Source: Verrucomicrobiaceae bacterium
GTDB taxonomy: Bacteria > Verrucomicrobiota > Verrucomicrobiia > Verrucomicrobiales > Verrucomicrobiaceae
Length of the DNA stretch: 64,000 bases
Direction: 5' to 3'
Assembly (NCBI GenBank): GCA_019694165.1
Contig: JAIBCL010000004.1
Coordinates: forward strand, 186,001-250,000
Made by a program: the position numbers and the translations under genes. Below the pieces are notes generated by a model. That model saw only the letters and a program-made list of their open reading frames with translations. It was not told the DNA's origin and made no database searches. Below are positions 9,568 through 18,800 of the stretch, piece after piece; the stretch's first letter is position 1; each line of letters begins with the position of its first letter.

Positions 9568-10644
9568 ATGTCCATTCTTCGATTCACCGCAGCACTTTTG
9601 GCGATCCTCAGCCAAGCCTTCGCTCAGGAGAAGGCCGAGGCCGGAGCAAAATTCAAACTGGGCGCTCCGATCTCACCACTGCCCGACGGGGCATTCACTG
9701 TGGTCGTCATCCCCGACACGCAGCACTACGTGGGCAAGGCCACGAAGCTCTCACCCAAGAGCACCGAACCGGTGACGAACGAAAACCTGGAACTGCAGAC
9801 GCGCTGGATTCGCGAGCACAAGGCGGAACAGCACATCGTCTTCGTGAGTCACGTCGGCGACATCGTGGACTACAACGTGCCCGAGCAATGGGCCATCGCG
9901 AAGCAGCATCTCGATACGTTGCGCGGCGTGGTGCCGTTCGGCCTGACCGTCGGCAATCACGACATGACCGGCAAAGGCGATGCGCATTTGTTCCAGCAGA
10001 CGTTCCCGGCCTCCAGCTTCAAATCCTATCCGTGGTATCTCGGCTGCTTCGAGCACGCGAACGATGATCAAACCGTGTCCGCCAACAATGTGAACAGCAC
10101 ACAGCTCTTCAGCGCGGGCGGCCTCGATTTCATCCACATCAATCTGGAGTGCAATGCGCCGAACGACGTGCTCGCCTGGGCCGGCGAAGTGCTGGCAAAG
10201 AACGCGAATCGCCGCGCCTTCATCACCACGCACATGGACCTCGGCGTGCTGGAAAAGCCGAAGGAAAACGATGGTTACATCCACGATCCGAAAGGCCGCA
10301 TGCGCTGGGTGAAGTGCCACGGCGTGCGCGGCAACAGTGCGGAGCAGATGTGGGACCGGCTGTACCGGAAGCACGCCAACCTCGGCATCGTCTTCTCCGG
10401 CGATCAAAGCCGCGTCACCGCCATGAGCGAAACGCGCACAGGTGATCACGGAAACGTCGTTTACTCGCTGCTCTCGGATTACATGAGCGAGCCCGTCCTC
10501 CGTCTGTATCGCTTCGTGCCTGCGGAGAACAAGATCCACGTCGTCACCTGCGACGTACGCGAGAGCCGGCTCGTGGAGGCGACGAACTATGTGCCCGAGC
10601 AGGTGAAGCATCAGTTCACGCTCGACTACCCGATGTCGAAGTAG
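9568..10644 (+). CDS. Secreted calcineurin-like metallophosphoesterase
   Basis: 358 residues. The ATG at 9568 begins a clear signal peptide, MSILRFTAALLAILSQAFAQ; the in-frame TTG four codons earlier is less likely. Metal-binding motifs of the calcineurin-like fold are in order: VVIPDTQHY (Asp50, His53), HVGDIVDYN (His95, Asp98), TVGNHDM (Asn130, His131, Asp132) and FITTHMDLG. The product is expected to hydrolyse a phosphate ester outside the cytoplasm; the substrate cannot be read from sequence. It follows the propeller-cupredoxin gene by 52 bp on the same strand and is convergent with the M14 peptidase gene, only 8 bp apart. Confidence 0.9.
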   Translation: MSILRFTAALLAILSQAFAQEKAEAGAKFKLGAPISPLPDGAFTVVVIPDTQHYVGKATKLSPKSTEPVTNENLELQTRWIREHKAEQHIVFVSHVGDIVDYNVPEQWAIAKQHLDTLRGVVPFGLTVGNHDMTGKGDAHLFQQTFPASSFKSYPWYLGCFEHANDDQTVSANNVNSTQLFSAGGLDFIHINLECNAPNDVLAWAGEVLAKNANRRAFITTHMDLGVLEKPKENDGYIHDPKGRMRWVKCHGVRGNSAEQMWDRLYRKHANLGIVFSGDQSRVTAMSETRTGDHGNVVYSLLSDYMSEPVLRLYRFVPAENKIHVVTCDVRESRLVEATNYVPEQVKHQFTLDYPMSK

Positions 10645-10652
10645 TCACAGTT

Positions 10653-13280
10653 TCACTGCTCCTCCTTCTCGTCATCCCCGCCGCCCGTGCGAACGAGAGG
10701 GCTGAAGAAGATGGCGTTCGCGAGGAGCTTTTCGGTGCCGAGCCAGTGACCGCGGAAGACGGGGTTGTCGGTGAAGAAGACGACACGGCCCTCGCCTGAT
10801 TCGCGGAGCTGCACGGGCGTGGTGCCTTTGATCGTGTTTTGATTCGTCTTTGAGATGTAGCCGCTGACGACGGGGAAATCGTCGGTGTAGCGCAGCGGAT
10901 TGAGATAGGCGTTTGCGGCTGGCTTCAGCGAGCTGGTGCTCGTGCGCAGCGATTCGATGAAGGGCTGATGCAGGCTGTAGCCGAAGCAAAGCGGATGCGT
11001 GGGGTCAAAAGTCGAGCGCACCACCGCGCCCTTCACTTCTCGCTCGGCACGACGTTCATCGGCCTCGTCGTAGCGCGGCGTTGGCGTGGCGGCTGGTTTG
11101 GCGGTGCCGGTCTTGGTCGAGGTCTCGCCGCCGGAGCGCGCGATGGTCGCGGACGCCCACTTCTCGTTCGCGAGCGATGCGACAGATGAGCCGATGGCGA
11201 TCAGCGTGCCGCCTTGTGCCACCCACTTTTCGAGCGCCTCCTTCGCGCCGTCTTTGAATGCGCTCATCGCTGTGCCGGCGAGGATGACGGTGGAGAAGCT
11301 CTTCAGCGTCGATTGCGAGATCTCGCTCGCTTCCACCTTCGCGAGCGGTGCTTTCCACACTTGATCAAACTCAAACCACACGTCGCCAGCCGATGTCGAG
11401 GTCACGCCGGGACCAACCACCATGAGCACGCCGTCATTTTTCACCGGCCTGATCGATGGACTGCCGATGTCCGGCACGCCCGTGTTCATACCGGTCGTGA
11501 GCGCGTGAATGTCGAACTGATCATCCTTGGCGATCGATTGCATCAGCGAGCGCAGCGCATCGGCCGCGATCGCATCCTGCGAGCCGACGGGCACGATGAT
11601 GCTGCCGGGGTTGAAGTGCAGACCGCTCGGCGTGTCCATGGGGCGCATCGTCGTCCAGCAGCGCACCTTGGCTTGCAGCAGTTTGAACATCGCACGCGGC
11701 GCGAAGCACGGTTCCCATGCAAAGGCGTAGGCATAAGGCTTCTCGGAGCCGATCACTTTGCCCGCGAGCGACGCGGCTTCGTGTTTCGCCGTTGCAGGTT
11801 CGCTGGTGAGTTCCGCGCTCAGCATTCCAAACGCCGACGGCAGGTGCCAGCCGGACACGTCATAGAAGATCGCGCTCTGAAACTCCGTGCGATGCTCGAA
11901 CAGCGCCGTGAGCAGGCGATACTGCCGCTGCTGCACCGGCACCACGATGGAGTCATCTTTGCCAAAGGTGCGGTCGCCTTGCTTCAGATCGTTCGCGAGC
12001 AACGAGTAATTGATCTGGTGTCGCGTCAGCACCGTGCGAAACGCATCCATCCTCGCGCGATCGCCTGGAGCGCTGAAGACGTACGCTTTTGTCTTTGAAG
12101 CCCGCGAGGCTTCGAGTGCGTCGCGATAGAACGTCGTCTGGTAACCTTTGAAATCTTCGCGCTGGCTGAGTGCGACACGCAGGGTGGAGAACGAGGTCGT
12201 GAGCTGATTGCGAATCGTGAACGGGAACGTCAACCGCCCGCGATCCGTGTCCTGATGAAAGCCGCGCGAGCTGGATTGCTCGAAGAGAATGCCGACCGAG
12301 CCATTGAGATCGGGATAGGTCGAGCCTTTGCCGGGGTAGAAGTCGTCATACGCCTCGCCCGTGTAGTAAACCGAGCCGATGGCATCCAGCGCCTTTGCAT
12401 GCTCGCGAGCCAGCGCGCGCGTGAGTTCCTGGTTCTGTGGCGGCGTGAGCGGATTCACCATCTTCGCGATGCCGGGCTGAAAAAAGTAGCTCGCCGCCGT
12501 GCTGCCCATTTCATGGTAGTCCGTCATGATGCTCGGCTGCCATTCGTGAAAAAGCCGCAGCCGCCCCTGCGACTCCGGCATCACCGCCGGCACGTAATCG
12601 CGATTCAAATCGAACCAGTAGTAGTTCGGCCTTCCACTCGGCCAGCCTTCCTGATGCTCCGTGTCCGCGCGATGCGCGCCCGGCACCTGGCCGCGATGAT
12701 CGTTCGTCCACGAGGCAAAGCGCTCACCGCCATCGGGATTCAGGCACGGCTCCAGCAGCACGACCGCCTTTTGCAGCAGTTCCTTCGTCCACGCATCGCG
12801 CGCGGCGGCGAGATGATACGCGAGGAGCATCGCCGCATTCGTGCCACTCGGCTCATTACCATGCACGCTGTAGCCCATCCAGACGATGATCGGCGCCTCC
12901 TTTGCCTCCGGCTCGCCGCTGATCACGTGATCGACGTGCGCCTTGCGGATGGCATCGATCTTCTTGTGATTCTCCGGCGACGTGATCGTCAGCATCACCA
13001 GCGGCAGCCGGCCCGGCGAGCGCGCATACTCCTGCATCGTGATGCGATCCGACAGCGCATCGAGCTTCTCCATGTAGCTCACGCGCTCATGCGCCCGCAC
13101 ATGCCACTCGCCGATCTGATAACCCAGCGCCTGCTGTGGCGTCGGGATCGCCGGATCGTAATCGGCCGTCTTGATCGGCAGGTAATAATCGAGGCCCGGC
13201 ACGGCAGGCGCGCCCGCGGCCGGAAAGCAACAAACCAACGCGAGGGCGAGCCAATGACGGGATGGGATGAGAGTGCGCAT
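10653..13280 (-). CDS. M14 family zinc carboxypeptidase, secreted, large
   Basis: 875 residues with a signal peptide (WLALALVCCFPAAGAPA). The zinc site of family M14 is visible: His140 and Glu143 in YSVHGNEPSG and His256 in TDYHEMGS. NPDG (181-184) and DLNRD (224-228) supply substrate-binding residues, and GILFEQSSSRG probably supplies the catalytic Glu. The large C-terminal half contains a glutamine-amidotransferase-like region (about 640-760, with VILAGTAMSAFKDGAKEALE) seen in some long M14 proteins. The role is likely degradation of external peptides. The start at 13280 is set by the signal peptide; the longer open frame to 13415 lacks one. Confidence 0.9.
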   Translation of the reverse strand: MRTLIPSRHWLALALVCCFPAAGAPAVPGLDYYLPIKTADYDPAIPTPQQALGYQIGEWHVRAHERVSYMEKLDALSDRITMQEYARSPGRLPLVMLTITSPENHKKIDAIRKAHVDHVISGEPEAKEAPIIVWMGYSVHGNEPSGTNAAMLLAYHLAAARDAWTKELLQKAVVLLEPCLNPDGGERFASWTNDHRGQVPGAHRADTEHQEGWPSGRPNYYWFDLNRDYVPAVMPESQGRLRLFHEWQPSIMTDYHEMGSTAASYFFQPGIAKMVNPLTPPQNQELTRALAREHAKALDAIGSVYYTGEAYDDFYPGKGSTYPDLNGSVGILFEQSSSRGFHQDTDRGRLTFPFTIRNQLTTSFSTLRVALSQREDFKGYQTTFYRDALEASRASKTKAYVFSAPGDRARMDAFRTVLTRHQINYSLLANDLKQGDRTFGKDDSIVVPVQQRQYRLLTALFEHRTEFQSAIFYDVSGWHLPSAFGMLSAELTSEPATAKHEAASLAGKVIGSEKPYAYAFAWEPCFAPRAMFKLLQAKVRCWTTMRPMDTPSGLHFNPGSIIVPVGSQDAIAADALRSLMQSIAKDDQFDIHALTTGMNTGVPDIGSPSIRPVKNDGVLMVVGPGVTSTSAGDVWFEFDQVWKAPLAKVEASEISQSTLKSFSTVILAGTAMSAFKDGAKEALEKWVAQGGTLIAIGSSVASLANEKWASATIARSGGETSTKTGTAKPAATPTPRYDEADERRAEREVKGAVVRSTFDPTHPLCFGYSLHQPFIESLRTSTSSLKPAANAYLNPLRYTDDFPVVSGYISKTNQNTIKGTTPVQLRESGEGRVVFFTDNPVFRGHWLGTEKLLANAIFFSPLVRTGGGDDEKEEQ

Positions 13281-13529
13281 TTTGGGCGGGGAAAACGCAC
13301 CGAAGCCAGAGAAACTTCCGCGGTGGCACGTTGTTTCCCGATCGACGGACGAGCAGGCGAAGTCTCGTGCAAGGCACCGTTTGCGGTGACTCTTGCCTTT
13401 TCCCGTGTCGGCCAACAGCTTCCATCGTCATGCCGCCCGCCGTCGATCCCGGGATCGCGGCGCTGAACTGCACCACCGACACTGACTGCTTCGCTCATGT
13501 GCCTAAGATGTGCGTCCCTGGATTCGGCC

Positions 13530-15344
13530 TCACCGCACGACCTGCACGGACACGAAGGCGACGAAGCGTCTGGCCGCATCGCCGGCTCCTGGCAGCCGCT
13601 TCACGCCTAGGCAGCGTGGCCTGCCCGTCGCGAAGACGATCCGACCGGTGGCGGGATCGGGTTCCGTCGTCCACTTCAACTCGTGGAGCAGCGGCTGCGC
13701 GCACTCGCCCTGGTTCTGGCGAAGACTGTCAAGCTGCTCGTCAAGCGTGGGTATGCGCGGCTGACGCACATGACAGATGATTTCCAAGCCGCCGGCAAAC
13801 CTTTGGAGTTTCGCGTCTGATTCGTCGGTGAGCGGGCTGGCCTGCGCGCTGAACTCGACGCCGACACGCAAGACATCGAGCGCCGTGGGCCGGTATTGAT
13901 CGGGTGCGACTTCAAAGTCGGTGTCGCACTCGGTGACGTGACAGCGCTCCTGGATCACACTGGTCTTAGCCGCGCGACCGGCAGTCGATGCCAGCCATGC
14001 GCGGGCGATCTGCCGCGCACTGCCGTCCGCCGCTCGTTTTCGCAAGGCGTCCAGCCGCCGGTCGTCCGGCAACTGCCAGCCTTCGGTTTGAAACTGCGCC
14101 TCATCAGCGGCGTCGATTTCAAAGACCTGCGCCTCGCATTCGACACCCGGAGATGCGTCACGCGGCGCGGCGCGAATCAGGCGGTCATCGTGGTCGCTGC
14201 GCGCAATGAAAACGAGTGCACGGCAATCCGCTGGCTCCGTCTCCAGAAAGTCGGGCATGCGCGTGATGCCCAGCAGCATCGCGCCGTGCCCGGGCAGGCT
14301 GGTGTCCGCTGTTAAGTGCGCACGCAACGGCTCGGGCCACCAGAGCACGAAGTCGGGATGACTCTTCGAGAGTGGAAACTCCGCGCGGGCGGGCGGAGCA
14401 AGATCGGTCGTCACCGAGACCTCGCCATCGCCGACCGTGACCGAGTCGCCCACCGACATCGTGTCCCAGGCCGACGGGAACGTGTGCATCTCCGTCGGAT
14501 ATGCGTGCCGCCGTGCCGAGACCAGCTCACCTCTGTTGCGACAGCCGCCGGCCATTTGCAAACGTGCACCGCCCGCCTTCACGTCATCAAGCAGGCGGTT
14601 GAGCAGGGCGTCGTCGCCGGATTCGCGATGCGTCGTCAGGAGTTCATCGACGACTCCGTCCGGCACGGCGAAGACCATCGTCATCACGCGCTGGTGCGGC
14701 GGACTCATGGCGGCATTGTCCGGCTCCGCTGACTCAGCGGCCACCTCGGTCACATGCAGCCAGCGGTCCGCGCCTGCGGCCCGTTCAAGCCTGTCCGCCG
14801 GGCGGCAGATGCCGAGCAGCCCGGTGCCGGCGAAGGGCGTGGCGACATCAACGTCGATCTTTTCCTCGAAGACATCGAGCTGCTCCGTCCAGTCGAGCGC
14901 CGGCTTCTTCTGCGCAGGCCACACGACGGGCCAGCGCACCAGCAGCGGCGCGCGAGGACCGAAAGAGCATGTCCATCGGTTCTCGGACTTGTACGTCAGC
15001 GTGGCGCCGATGAAGACGGGCCCGCTGCGCGTGGGAAACTCCATCGCGGGATCAAAGTCCTGATCCAGCTCCTGCCACCAGAAGTACTCCGTGCCCGCGC
15101 GCGCGTGCGAGTCCTGCGGATGCGTGCGCAGCGCGCTGATGTCAGACACGATCCGCGCACGGCCGGCGCGCACCCACTCGTGCAAGCGGGCGGCCACCTC
15201 CGCGTCCGTGCGTGTGCGCCGCGTGAGCAGCTCCAGCGTCTCGATCTCCGGCGCGCGGATGATCGTTTGCGCCAGACGGCACGGCGGCACCTTCGCCAGC
15301 GCGGCGACGTTGCCAAGCAGAGCGAGACAGAGCGCGAGTCTCAT
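13530..15344 (-). CDS. Secreted protein of unknown function (604 aa)
   Basis: 604 residues from the ATG at 15344, beginning with signal peptide MRLALCLALLGNVAALA. I recognise no enzyme motif. The body has features often found in Verrucomicrobia secreted proteins (IETLELLTRRTRTDAEVAARLHEW; a later SVGDSVTVGDGEV-type beta segment) and looks like repeated beta-rich modules: SALRTHPQDSHARAGTEYFWWQELD near residue 70, and FEVAPDQYRPTALDVLRVGVEF near 500. The start codon overlaps the stop of the upstream gene (15341-15344, ATGA), so translation is probably coupled. Function unknown. Confidence 0.72.
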   Translation of the reverse strand: MRLALCLALLGNVAALAKVPPCRLAQTIIRAPEIETLELLTRRTRTDAEVAARLHEWVRAGRARIVSDISALRTHPQDSHARAGTEYFWWQELDQDFDPAMEFPTRSGPVFIGATLTYKSENRWTCSFGPRAPLLVRWPVVWPAQKKPALDWTEQLDVFEEKIDVDVATPFAGTGLLGICRPADRLERAAGADRWLHVTEVAAESAEPDNAAMSPPHQRVMTMVFAVPDGVVDELLTTHRESGDDALLNRLLDDVKAGGARLQMAGGCRNRGELVSARRHAYPTEMHTFPSAWDTMSVGDSVTVGDGEVSVTTDLAPPARAEFPLSKSHPDFVLWWPEPLRAHLTADTSLPGHGAMLLGITRMPDFLETEPADCRALVFIARSDHDDRLIRAAPRDASPGVECEAQVFEIDAADEAQFQTEGWQLPDDRRLDALRKRAADGSARQIARAWLASTAGRAAKTSVIQERCHVTECDTDFEVAPDQYRPTALDVLRVGVEFSAQASPLTDESDAKLQRFAGGLEIICHVRQPRIPTLDEQLDSLRQNQGECAQPLLHELKWTTEPDPATGRIVFATGRPRCLGVKRLPGAGDAARRFVAFVSVQVVR

Positions 15345-15970
15345 GGCGTGACGATGATGAACCAGCGTACCGCCTTGCCTCCCGTCCCATCCTCCGCCGG
15401 CACGAGGATCGAGGCCGCGAGCACGGGCTGCGAATGCCTGCCACTCACCGCACCCCGCCATTCGATGCGGTGGAAGCGCGGCAACTTCAGCTGCGTCTTC
15501 GCGCGCCGCGGGCCGATGTCAGATGCAATGGGATACGAGAAGGTCGTCCACGTCGGCGGCGCGAAGTCGTGGCGCAGGTCGAGGTCCACGTCCATCAGCG
15601 ACTTCCGGTCATCGAACTCACCCTCCGCGCGGATCACCGTGCCCACATGGCGTTTGTCCTTCGCCTCCGGCTTCAAGGCGAGCGGATCGTCTTCACGCCG
15701 CCAGCCCGCGGTGAATTCCATCTCCCTGCCGTCCATCCAGATCGTCGGCTTGTCCTCCTCCACATTCACCTCGAACTCCGCTCGCAGCACCGCCTCCACT
15801 CCCTTCTTCTCCCCCGCCAGTGACAGCAACCGCGCCGCGTCCGGCTTTGTGTCCGCCAGCACCCGCTGCCAGTGCTCCTCGGCGCAGCGCAGCAATGTCA
15901 CCGACACTTTCACCGGCCCGCTCCAAGCCGGCGTGAGAGCGATCAGGCACGACAACGCGATCCGCATCAT
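15341..15970 (-). CDS. Small secreted protein of unknown function, coupled to the downstream 604-aa protein
   Basis: 209 residues (ATG at 15970, second ATG at 15967) with signal peptide MRIALSCLIALTPAWSG. The body reads VKVSVTLLRCAEEHWQRVLA then a beta-rich section with DKPTIWMDGREMEFTAGW and an aromatic C-terminus (VRWFIIVTP). The VSVTLLRCAEEHW opening resembles the secretin-domain style EVT-type beta-alpha-beta units found in many Verrucomicrobia secreted proteins, but this is only an impression. It overlaps the next gene by 4 bp, and the two together suggest a functional pair. No function assigned. Confidence 0.7.
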   Translation of the reverse strand: MMRIALSCLIALTPAWSGPVKVSVTLLRCAEEHWQRVLADTKPDAARLLSLAGEKKGVEAVLRAEFEVNVEEDKPTIWMDGREMEFTAGWRREDDPLALKPEAKDKRHVGTVIRAEGEFDDRKSLMDVDLDLRHDFAPPTWTTFSYPIASDIGPRRAKTQLKLPRFHRIEWRGAVSGRHSQPVLAASILVPAEDGTGGKAVRWFIIVTP

Positions 15971-16034
15971 GCGCCGAGATTACCATGAGCGTCGTCGCCG
16001 ACGCAATGGCGGTGACGAGAAAAAACAGCGCCAT

Positions 16035-17006
16035 TCACCCAAACGCCGCGACGAACGACACCTCGAGCGCGAGGCCTTCGTTCACGTTGGTGTGCAGGTG
16101 CTGCTCGAGGCGGCGGATGACGCGGAGGCGTTTGCCGGCCTCGGCGGGCTCCCAGCGCTGAGCGAGCGCGGAGGTGGCGGCGCGATATTCCGGCAGGTCG
16201 AGGTGTTCCGCGCCGACTTGCTGACGCACCACGTCACCCATCCAGGAGAGCAACAGGTCCATGAGAGCATCGCGCTGCATGAGATAGGCGGCTTCGATAT
16301 TGGCCTCGACCTGTTCCTCGCGCTGCTTGAGCCACGAGCCGTCGGTGGTCTTGCCATAGTGCTCCTTCTCGCGCTCGAAATCTTCCTCCATCTCCTCTTT
16401 GATGCCGGCGTGCAGCTCTTCGAGTATCTCCTCGAATTCGCCCTTCAAAGCGAAGGCGGCGGCGAGCGAACCGGTGGGACGGGAGCTGAGCTTCCTCAGC
16501 ACGGCGAGGAGCTTCTGCTCATGGTCGGAGAACATGCGCGCGCCCGCGGGCGGCAGCAGGGGAATCTCGATGACGCGCGAGCGGATGGTCTCCAGAAGCT
16601 GCTGCGGCTGCGCGGTGAGGAGCAGCAGCAGCGTGCGCGGCGGCGGCTCCTCGAGCGTTTTCAGAAACGCGTTCTGCGCCTGCGCCATCATGCGCTCGGC
16701 ATCGACGATGACGCCGAACTTGTGGCCCTCGGGGCCGGAGGACATGTTCAGCGTGCGCTCGAGCTCGCGCACGGCGTCGGTGGTGACGCGGCGCGATTTG
16801 CTCTCGGGCCGCACGATGATGACCGAGTGCCGGCTCCACTCGTCGAGCGACTTCCAGCGCGCGCCGGAGGCGAGGTTGAGGAACTTCGTGGCAAAGCCTT
16901 CGCGGTCCGCCTCCTTCGGCCCGCTGATGAGGTAGGCGTGGCCGAGGCGGTTGCCGGCCTTCGCCTTCGCGAGGAGTTCCATCGCTTTGTCGGCCTTAAA
17001 CGGCAT
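16035..17006 (-). CDS. holB: DNA polymerase III delta' subunit-like protein
   Basis: 323 residues from the ATG at 17006. AYLISGPKEADREGFATKF sits where clamp-loader ATPases have a Walker A motif but lacks the GK(T/S), as is normal for delta'. VIVDAERMMAQAQNAFLKTLEEPP follows, then LLTAQPQQLLETIRSRV, the characteristic delta/delta' block with the SRC-like arginine. The protein would be part of the clamp loader that places the beta sliding clamp on primed DNA. It overlaps tmk by 11 bp; tmk-holB adjacency is common in bacteria and supports the call. The C-terminal half is poorly conserved, as usual for this family. Confidence 0.88.
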   Translation of the reverse strand: MPFKADKAMELLAKAKAGNRLGHAYLISGPKEADREGFATKFLNLASGARWKSLDEWSRHSVIIVRPESKSRRVTTDAVRELERTLNMSSGPEGHKFGVIVDAERMMAQAQNAFLKTLEEPPPRTLLLLLTAQPQQLLETIRSRVIEIPLLPPAGARMFSDHEQKLLAVLRKLSSRPTGSLAAAFALKGEFEEILEELHAGIKEEMEEDFEREKEHYGKTTDGSWLKQREEQVEANIEAAYLMQRDALMDLLLSWMGDVVRQQVGAEHLDLPEYRAATSALAQRWEPAEAGKRLRVIRRLEQHLHTNVNEGLALEVSFVAAFG

Positions 17007-17634
17007 GGATGCGCTCCTCCACGAGCCTGACGATTTCCGCTTCGACGGTCTCGATGCTCTGCGATGCATCGATCACCTTGATGCGACGCGGTTCCTGCCG
17101 CGCGAGATCGAGGTAGCCCCGGCGGACTTTCTCGAAGAATTCGATGGGCTGGCTCTCCATGCGGTCGAGTTCGCGGCCGGTCTGGTGAATGCGCGCCCAG
17201 GCGACGTCAGACGCGACATCGAGCACGAGGGTCAGCTGCGGCAGCGTGCCGCCCACGGCGAAGGCATTGATGGCACGCACCGCATCGAGCGGCAGCCCGC
17301 GCGCGATACCCTGATAAACCGTGGTTGAGTCGAGAAAGCGATCCAGCATCACCACGGCGCCACGAGCGAGCGCCGGCTGGATTTTTTCCCGCACGATCTG
17401 CGCGCGGCTGGCGGCGAAGAGCAGCAGCTCCGTCTCCGGCGTCATGTTCGCGGCGTCTTCCTTCTCATGCTGGAGGAGGTGGCGGATGTGCTCGCCCACC
17501 GCCGTGCCGCCCGGCTCACGCAGCACCATCACCTCACGTCCGGCGGCCTCCAGCCGCGCACGCAGCCGCTGAATCTGCGTGGACTTCCCGCAGCCTTCGG
17601 AGCCTTCGAATGAGATGAGAAAACCAGCGGGCAT
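16996..17634 (-). CDS. tmk: Thymidylate kinase
   Basis: 212 residues, normal length. P-loop FEGSEGCGKSTQ (residues 9-20), LREPGGTAVGE (38-47), the DRFLDSTTVYQG substrate motif and an arginine-containing lid (RIHQTGRELDRME) are all present. The enzyme phosphorylates dTMP to dTDP. The ATG at 17634 gives the usual short lead to the first beta strand; the open frame upstream is not conserved. The 3' end overlaps holB by 11 bp, so the two genes are translationally linked. The divergently oriented hisI starts 99 bp away. Confidence 0.96.
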   Translation of the reverse strand: MPAGFLISFEGSEGCGKSTQIQRLRARLEAAGREVMVLREPGGTAVGEHIRHLLQHEKEDAANMTPETELLLFAASRAQIVREKIQPALARGAVVMLDRFLDSTTVYQGIARGLPLDAVRAINAFAVGGTLPQLTLVLDVASDVAWARIHQTGRELDRMESQPIEFFEKVRRGYLDLARQEPRRIKVIDASQSIETVEAEIVRLVEERIHAV

Positions 17635-17733
17635 GGCGGGCTTCTCTTTAGCCACAAAGAGCCGCGGGGGGCACAAAAAATTTCCTTTTTTTCCGTGCCT
17701 TGTGCTTCTTTGCGGCGATCAAAACCACCCGAC

Positions 17734-18159
17734 ATGCCCGACACACCGCAGATACAATTTGGCCCGCGCGACTCGAAGGAAACCATCGAGGAGGGGCTCA
17801 TCTTCGCGCCGAAGTTCGACGAGCACGGACTCATCCCGTGCATGACGATCGATGCCGACACCGGCGCGCCGTTGATGCTGGCCTACATGAACGCGGAGTC
17901 GCTGCGCATGACCATCGAGATCGGCGAGGCAGTCTATTACAGCCGCAGCAGGAAGGAGCTGTGGCACAAAGGCAGGACCAGCGGCGAATTTCAAAAGGTC
18001 TTGGAGATGCGCACCGACTGCGACCAGGACGCCATCGTGCTCAAAGTTCAGCAAATGGGCGGCGGCTGCTGCCACACGCGGCGCAAAAGCTGTTTCTACC
18101 GCATTGTACCGGTGGGCGACACCATGGAAGGTCCGCTGGTCATGGCGAAGGACGACTGA
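17734..18159 (+). CDS. hisI: Phosphoribosyl-AMP cyclohydrolase
   Basis: 141 residues from the ATG at 17734. The sequence MLAYMNAESLRMTIEIGEAV, then YYSRSRKELWHKGRTSG, RTDCDQDAI and GGGCCHTRRKSCFYR is the standard HisI core, with zinc and magnesium ligands in DCDQD (Cys96) and the Cys112/113 and Cys120 cluster. The enzyme opens the adenine ring of phosphoribosyl-AMP in histidine synthesis. It is the stand-alone form without a fused HisE domain, and no other his gene lies nearby. The longer open frame from 17695 is not conserved. Confidence 0.95.
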   Translation: MPDTPQIQFGPRDSKETIEEGLIFAPKFDEHGLIPCMTIDADTGAPLMLAYMNAESLRMTIEIGEAVYYSRSRKELWHKGRTSGEFQKVLEMRTDCDQDAIVLKVQQMGGGCCHTRRKSCFYRIVPVGDTMEGPLVMAKDD

Positions 18160-18247
18160 GGGACGGGAGTGCTCCAACTCTTGCGCCGGACAAAAACGGC
18201 GCCGCCCCGTAAGAATAGACGCCTTTTCTGAAAACCTGTCGCGGCAA

Positions 18248-18619
18248 TCAAGCCTGCTCGGCCCCCTGCTGCGCGCCCTGCTCCTTTACCATGACGGCGC
18301 TCTTGCCCTTGCGGCCACGCAGGTAGTGGAGACGGGCACGACGTACGCGCCCCTGCTTCGTGACTTCAATCTTCGCCACCTTCGGGGAATGCAGCGGGAA
18401 CACCCGCTCGACACCTTCGCCATATGAAATTTTGCGCACGGTAAACGCCTGGTTCAGGCCGCTGCCCTTCCGCGAGATGACGATGCCGGCGAAAATCTGA
18501 ATGCGCTCCTTGTCCCCTTCGACCACCCGCGTGTGGATTTTCACGGAATCCCCTGCCCGAAACTCCGGGATGTCGGACTTGCTCTGTTCTTTTTCAATCT
18601 TGGCGATGATGCTGCTCAT
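18248..18619 (-). CDS. rplS: 50S ribosomal protein L19
   Basis: 123 residues. [54 protein letters not shown] and [16 protein letters not shown] form an unbroken L19 match, including the FPLHSP and LYYLR-type motifs. L19 sits at the 30S-50S interface. The ATG at 18619 is preceded on the minus strand by AGAAGGAG, a strong ribosome binding site about 9 nt upstream, which fixes the start. The usual neighbours trmD and rimM are absent. Confidence 0.97.
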   Translation of the reverse strand: MSSIIAKIEKEQSKSDIPEFRAGDSVKIHTRVVEGDKERIQIFAGIVISRKGSGLNQAFTVRKISYGEGVERVFPLHSPKVAKIEVTKQGRVRRARLHYLRGRKGKSAVMVKEQGAQQGAEQA

Positions 18620-18640
18620 GGTGTGACTCCTTCTGGGGGG
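18611..18640 (-). promoter_or_regulatory. Strong ribosome binding site of rplS
   Basis: On the minus strand AGAAGGAG lies just upstream of the rplS ATG (18619). It is one of the few good Shine-Dalgarno matches in the window, where most genes lack one, and it decides the start codon of rplS. Confidence 0.75.
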
Positions 18641-18800
18641 GGCGCGGGCGGCGCGGTTTGGTTCAAGCTCCGGCCGAGGGGCGCGCAATGTGTTCAAGGT
18701 CGCCCTTCGCGCAACCTGTTTTTCCCATGAGAACACGCGAGCGGGCAGCCGCCTTTTCAAGGCTTCCGAAGCCTGTAGCGTGCGCCGATCCCGGTTTCTC

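Noticed and set aside
14754-17030. A 758-codon plus-strand open frame
   Set aside because: It runs antisense to the secreted-protein pair and holB, which have signal peptides or family motifs; it has none.
18160-18247. Terminator between hisI and rplS
   Set aside because: A GGCGCC palindrome next to a T-run (read on the minus strand) is present, but the stem is too short to call.
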